From contig JACKPN010000017.1 in NCBI GenBank assembly GCA_024233575.1, positions 1 to 35,493 of the forward strand: a DNA stretch of 35,493 bases, in the 5' to 3' direction. Source of the DNA: Chlamydiales bacterium. GTDB lineage: Bacteria; Chlamydiota; Chlamydiia; Chlamydiales; Criblamydiaceae. The notes beneath the pieces were generated by a model. The model made no database searches. It was not told the origin of the DNA and saw nothing but the letters and a program-made list of their open reading frames with translations. Numbering within the stretch: the first letter of the stretch is position 1; each line of letters starts with the position of its first letter. A program made the position numbers and the translations under genes. This document shows positions 32,191 to 35,493 of this stretch, piece by piece.

Positions 32191-34773
32191 CTATCCAAGG
32201 CACTTGGAAGCAATTTCGTAGACGTTCGTTGAAAGATCTTTTTTATCGAGAATACGGTCTAGAGCCGTTTTCATCTGCTGCTGTCTCTGCGTATCGAGTT
32301 TTTTATACCTTTGGAAACCCGTCATGAGGCGCGAGGCAACCTGCGGATTCATGGTATCGAGGACAATGATCTGATCAGCAAGAAAAGCGTATCCTGATCC
32401 GTCTCTGGCATGAAACTGCACATGGTTGGATGTGAAACTGCCGAGGAGCGCGCGCGTGAGGTTCGGGATCTTGATGTCGAAAATTGGATCCTTCATGATC
32501 GCTTGCGTCCTTTGGAGCGCTCCGGGAAGCGTGCTTAGCGTCTGGACAGTGATCCATTTACACATGACAAGGATTTCTCGCTTCCATTTGTTGTAAAACG
32601 CTGTCAATGCTTGCGTATATTCAGGGATGTCGTGATGGGAAAGAAGTGTGAGCGCCGCTAACGAATCGGTCATATTGGTTGCGTTTTCATATTGCCGGTA
32701 AGCGTGGGAAAGCGCTTCTTTTTCCGCTGTATGCGTCATGTATCCTAGACATATGTTTTTCAGTGCACGACGTCCCATTGCTTCGGGGTCGAGGGAAAAC
32801 TTACTGTCCTGCAGGGATGTGTAGACTTCTTTAAAGCGATCGTAGTAGCGACTGCCAATCGCTTTTTTCAACGTTTGTCTTTGCGTGTGTATGCCGTCGA
32901 AGTCGATCGTCTCCTGACGCTGCGCTAGGGAGCTTTCAGAAGGAAGAACCAATGCCTTTGCCTTTAACGCATCGTCAAGGACCGGATCGCTGAGGATATG
33001 GCCGATGGCAGCGAGGAAGCCCTCATCAGCAGCTGATGTTTTCCCCTCAACAGCTTCGAGAAGGATTTTTGTCGCCAGCTCCTGTCCTGCATCCCAGCGG
33101 TTGAATGGATCGCTGTCATGCGACATTAGAAATACCTCTTCCTCTCGGGAGTAGGGTGCGGTCACCGTTATAGGCGCTGAGAAGTTACGGTTCAACGACG
33201 GCGTTGGCTTTGTGGGTATGTTCTCAAAAGTGAAAGTTTGTTTCTCTTCGGTAATCTGTAGCAAGGAGTGAGGAATAGGGATATCATTACCTTGATCGTC
33301 GAGCAGTCCGACTGAGAGCGGGATGAGCAGTGGCTCTTTCTCTTTCTGGTCGGAGGTAGGGACATTGACTTGCTCGACATGCATCGTAAAGGTGGTGCCG
33401 CTATATTCAAAGGAGAATTTCAGGTTCGGTGTTCCCGACTGATGATACCAGCGTGAGAAGTGGGCAAGGTTTTTTCCTGAAGCTATCTCCATCGCATGTA
33501 CGAAGTCTTCAGTGGTCACCGCCTGACCATCATAAAGCTCAAAGTACTTATCAATCCCTTTGCGGAAGGCCTCTTTACCGATCAGCGTCTGAATCATGCG
33601 GATCACTTCGGCGCCTTTGTTATAGATTGTCGACGTGTAAAAGTTGTTGATCTGGATGTAGGACTTGGGTTTAATCGGGTGCGCCGTAGGTCCGCTGTCT
33701 TCAAAAAATTGAGCTGTTCGCAGGGCAATCACATCGTCGATACGCTGGACGGGGCGCGAATTCATATCGGAAGAAAATTCTTGGTCGCGGAACACAGTAA
33801 GCCCTTCTTTGAGGGTCAGCTGGAACCAGTCGCGACAGGTAACTCTGTTGCCGGTCCAGTTATGGAAATACTCATGAGCAACGACTCCTTCGACGCGGAG
33901 GAAGTTGTCATCGGTCGCTGTTGCCTCATCTGCAAGGATACAGCTTGTGTTGAATATGTTGAGCCCTTTGTTTTCCATAGCACCGAAGTTAAAGGAATCT
34001 ACAGCTACAATCATAAAAATATCGAGATCGTACTCAAGACCAAAAACCTCTTCGTCCCATTTCATTGACTTCTGCAAAGAGCGCATTGCATGCCAGCACT
34101 TTTCTTCATTACCCTTATCGCAGTAGATACGAAGATCGATCACACGGCCGGAATGTGTAGTGAAAGTGTCTTTGATGCTGCCCAGATCGCCGGCAACAAG
34201 AGCAAAGAGATAGCATGGCTTGGCAAAAGGATCTTCCCACTGCACCCAATGCTTTCCATTGTCAAGGTCGCCCTTACTTATTTCGTTACCGTTGGAAAGA
34301 AGGATTGGATAGCTTTTCTTGTCTGCAATGATCTTGGTACGGTAGACAGCCATCGCATCGGGACGATCGAAAAAATAGGTAATGCGTCGGAACCCTTGCG
34401 GCTCGTTCTGCGTACAAAAAATCTCCCCTGACTTATAAAGACCGTCAAGAGCGGTATTGGCAAGCGGATTGATCGCCGTCTTAACTTCCAGTGAAAATGC
34501 CTGCGGAGGCTTGTGGATTGTCAATGTCTTCGATTCAACGAGGTACTCCCCTTCCTCAAGTTCGCGTCCATCGATTTTTATCGAAAGCAGCTTAAGATCG
34601 ACACCGTTTAGAACAAGAGATTCCTCGCCATTGCTTTGTCGATGCATCTTCATCTCGGAAGTGACGATGGTGTTCTCATCGTCGAGCTCGAAGCAAAGGT
34701 CGATATGTGTCAATTTGTAGGCAAGAGGTTTGTAGTCTTCGAGAAATGTTGCTGTCGGAGGAGCGTTTTTCAT
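32191..34773 (-). CDS. pepN: Aminopeptidase N
   Basis: 860 residues. M1 zinc peptidase of the E. coli PepN type: the exopeptidase motif G-A-M-E-N-K-G is at about 257 and the zinc site H-E-Y-F-H-N-W-T-G-N-R-V-T with the third ligand Glu in L-K-E-G-L-T-V-F follows. Length and order agree with the family. It removes N-terminal residues from peptides in the cytoplasm. AAGGAA stands seven bases before the ATG. Its 3' end meets the GC-rich repeat; no frameshift or gap is seen. Confidence 0.96.
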   Translation of the reverse strand: MKNAPPTATFLEDYKPLAYKLTHIDLCFELDDENTIVTSEMKMHRQSNGEESLVLNGVDLKLLSIKIDGRELEEGEYLVESKTLTIHKPPQAFSLEVKTAINPLANTALDGLYKSGEIFCTQNEPQGFRRITYFFDRPDAMAVYRTKIIADKKSYPILLSNGNEISKGDLDNGKHWVQWEDPFAKPCYLFALVAGDLGSIKDTFTTHSGRVIDLRIYCDKGNEEKCWHAMRSLQKSMKWDEEVFGLEYDLDIFMIVAVDSFNFGAMENKGLNIFNTSCILADEATATDDNFLRVEGVVAHEYFHNWTGNRVTCRDWFQLTLKEGLTVFRDQEFSSDMNSRPVQRIDDVIALRTAQFFEDSGPTAHPIKPKSYIQINNFYTSTIYNKGAEVIRMIQTLIGKEAFRKGIDKYFELYDGQAVTTEDFVHAMEIASGKNLAHFSRWYHQSGTPNLKFSFEYSGTTFTMHVEQVNVPTSDQKEKEPLLIPLSVGLLDDQGNDIPIPHSLLQITEEKQTFTFENIPTKPTPSLNRNFSAPITVTAPYSREEEVFLMSHDSDPFNRWDAGQELATKILLEAVEGKTSAADEGFLAAIGHILSDPVLDDALKAKALVLPSESSLAQRQETIDFDGIHTQRQTLKKAIGSRYYDRFKEVYTSLQDSKFSLDPEAMGRRALKNICLGYMTHTAEKEALSHAYRQYENATNMTDSLAALTLLSHHDIPEYTQALTAFYNKWKREILVMCKWITVQTLSTLPGALQRTQAIMKDPIFDIKIPNLTRALLGSFTSNHVQFHARDGSGYAFLADQIIVLDTMNPQVASRLMTGFQRYKKLDTQRQQQMKTALDRILDKKDLSTNVYEIASKCLG

Positions 34774-34842
34774 ATAAGATTCCTTGTTTGATTACGTGCA
34801 GTATATCAGGCTAAGGCTTTTCAGCCAAACAGACGAAAACTG

Positions 34843-34871
34843 TTGTCAGTAAACCGTATCAACGGTATGAA
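34843..34871 (+). promoter_or_regulatory. Promoter of the small membrane peptide gene
   Basis: TTGTCA (34843-34848), a 17-base spacer and TATGAA (34866-34871). It lies 23 bases before the start codon of the 49-residue gene. Confidence 0.45.
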
Positions 34872-34894
34872 AATATTATTTACAGGGAGTGGCA

Positions 34895-35044
34895 ATGAAA
34901 TTCAACTTCAAGACATTTATCTTTTCGTTCTGGCTTGCTTTTCTTTTGTTCGTCTTGTACGTGTATTTCTTTGCTCCGGAAATCTTCTATACGATGTTCG
35001 ACACCTACGGCGGACCGGGAAGCCCATTCATCAACAACCCTTAG
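34895..35044 (+). CDS. 49-residue single-pass membrane peptide
   Basis: 49 residues. It starts M-K-F-N-F-K and continues with about 22 strongly hydrophobic residues, then a short polar tail ending in G-S-P-F-I-N-N-P. GGAG is seven bases before the ATG and a plausible promoter precedes it, so it is likely real although it is short. Its last four bases overlap the end of the MarR gene (convergent). The hydrophobic helix could also be a signal anchor. No family recognised. Confidence 0.6.
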   Translation: MKFNFKTFIFSFWLAFLLFVLYVYFFAPEIFYTMFDTYGGPGSPFINNP

Positions 35045-35493
35045 GAAATTTCCTCGGTACTGACAAGCATCGGCGATACGGACAACTTACCGGCATTCAT
35101 CAATTTGCTGACACGCTGAAGCCCTGCAAGGGTCATGTGCTGCTCCCATGTTTCCATCGACTCAAAACCTTCGATAAATTCTTCCTGCAACAGCGAAGGC
35201 GCACTGCCAAGAAGGGCCTCTCCCTCGTCAGTTAACATCACCATCACCTTGCGCTTATCATCGTCTCTTCTCTGACGAACAAGCAAACCTCTACGTTCCA
35301 AACGGTCGATGATTGCCGTCACTGTTGCTGCGCTTAAAGAAACGTTTTTTGCCAATACGCCTACGCTGGCATTTTGCGAGTTTTGAACTTCTTTAAGAAT
35401 AATCATTTGCGGTCCGGTAAGGCCGCATTTCCTTACTAGCTGCTTGGACTGCAGATCGACAGCGCGGATGATTTTACGAATTTCAATGAGAAC
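35041..35493 (-). CDS. MarR-family transcriptional regulator (5' end beyond the window)
   Basis: At least 150 residues are encoded here; the frame is open to the window edge at 35493, so the true N-terminus lies outside. The winged-helix domain is seen: V-R-K-C-G-L-T-G-P-Q-M-I-I-L-K-E-V, then S-V-G-V-L-A-K-N-V-S-L-S-A-A-T-V-T-A-I-I-D-R-L-E-R-R-G-L, and the wing R-Q-R-R-D-D-D-K-R-K-V-M-V-M-L-T. MarR proteins are small-molecule-responsive repressors; the target is not known. Confidence 0.88.
   Translation of the reverse strand, partial: VLIEIRKIIRAVDLQSKQLVRKCGLTGPQMIILKEVQNSQNASVGVLAKNVSLSAATVTAIIDRLERRGLLVRQRRDDDKRKVMVMLTDEGEALLGSAPSLLQEEFIEGFESMETWEQHMTLAGLQRVSKLMNAGKLSVSPMLVSTEEIS

Noticed and set aside
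33496..34068. 190-residue plus-strand ORF inside pepN
   Set aside because: Antisense shadow of the conserved M1 zinc site region.
1..35493. CRISPR arrays, rRNA genes, insertion sequences with transposases
   Set aside because: No regular spacer repeats, no rRNA sequence and no recognisable transposase were seen.

Overview
The window looks like chromosomal DNA from a member of the Chlamydiae, most likely an environmental (Parachlamydia/Waddlia/Estrella-like) lineage. The main evidence is a block that, from memory, matches the Chlamydia trachomatis CT457-CT464 neighbourhood: yebC, a GNAT acetyltransferase, prfB with its programmed frameshift, a small SWIB protein, an LpxG-type metallophosphoesterase, ispD, truA and a HAD phosphatase. 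An IncA-like inclusion-membrane protein, a CT715-type UDPGP pyrophosphorylase and several effector-like hypotheticals fit the same picture. No database search was possible; all calls rest on motifs and context.

Layout. 1-8.5 kb (minus strand): one long array driven by a good sigma70-type promoter in front of prfB: prfB, GNAT acetyltransferase, SprT-like metalloprotease, yebC, pabB, then two Ser/Pro-rich hypothetical proteins that look like diverged tandem paralogues, and an IncA-like protein. 8.6-12.7 kb: a DUF2851 protein, a small two-helix membrane protein and a convergent UDP-sugar pyrophosphorylase. 12.7-17.4 kb: SWIB gene with its own promoter and terminator, then the overlapping lpxG-ispD-truA cluster (lipid A, isoprenoid and tRNA pseudouridine synthesis), a HAD phosphatase, a probable M15-like lipoprotein and tRNA-Leu(CAA) with terminator. 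17.4-20.3 kb: an AT-rich accessory stretch just behind the tRNA (SnoaL-like protein and divergent TetR regulator around palindromes, then a large unrecognised gene whose stop codon lies in a two-hairpin repeat). 20.4-25.6 kb: a divergent ispF, an alpha/beta hydrolase, an endonuclease/exonuclease/phosphatase-fold protein, an amidohydrolase, a hotdog thioesterase and a NUDIX hydrolase. 25.7-29.4 kb: a small coiled-coil protein, an exported chloramphenicol-phosphotransferase-like P-loop protein, a small tail-anchored basic protein, upp, gluQ and a TetR regulator. 29.4-35.5 kb: rarA, a hypothetical protein with a PI3/PI4-kinase-like catalytic core, an inverted pair of two-hairpin repeats, pepN, a 49-residue membrane peptide and a MarR regulator cut by the window edge.

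The most interesting items are the phosphoinositide-kinase-like candidate effector (30802-31902), the exported P-loop kinase (26064-26690), a start-site hairpin that can hide the Shine-Dalgarno of the 579-residue protein gene (2774-2808), and a family of two-hairpin GC-rich repeats at the 3' ends of three genes.
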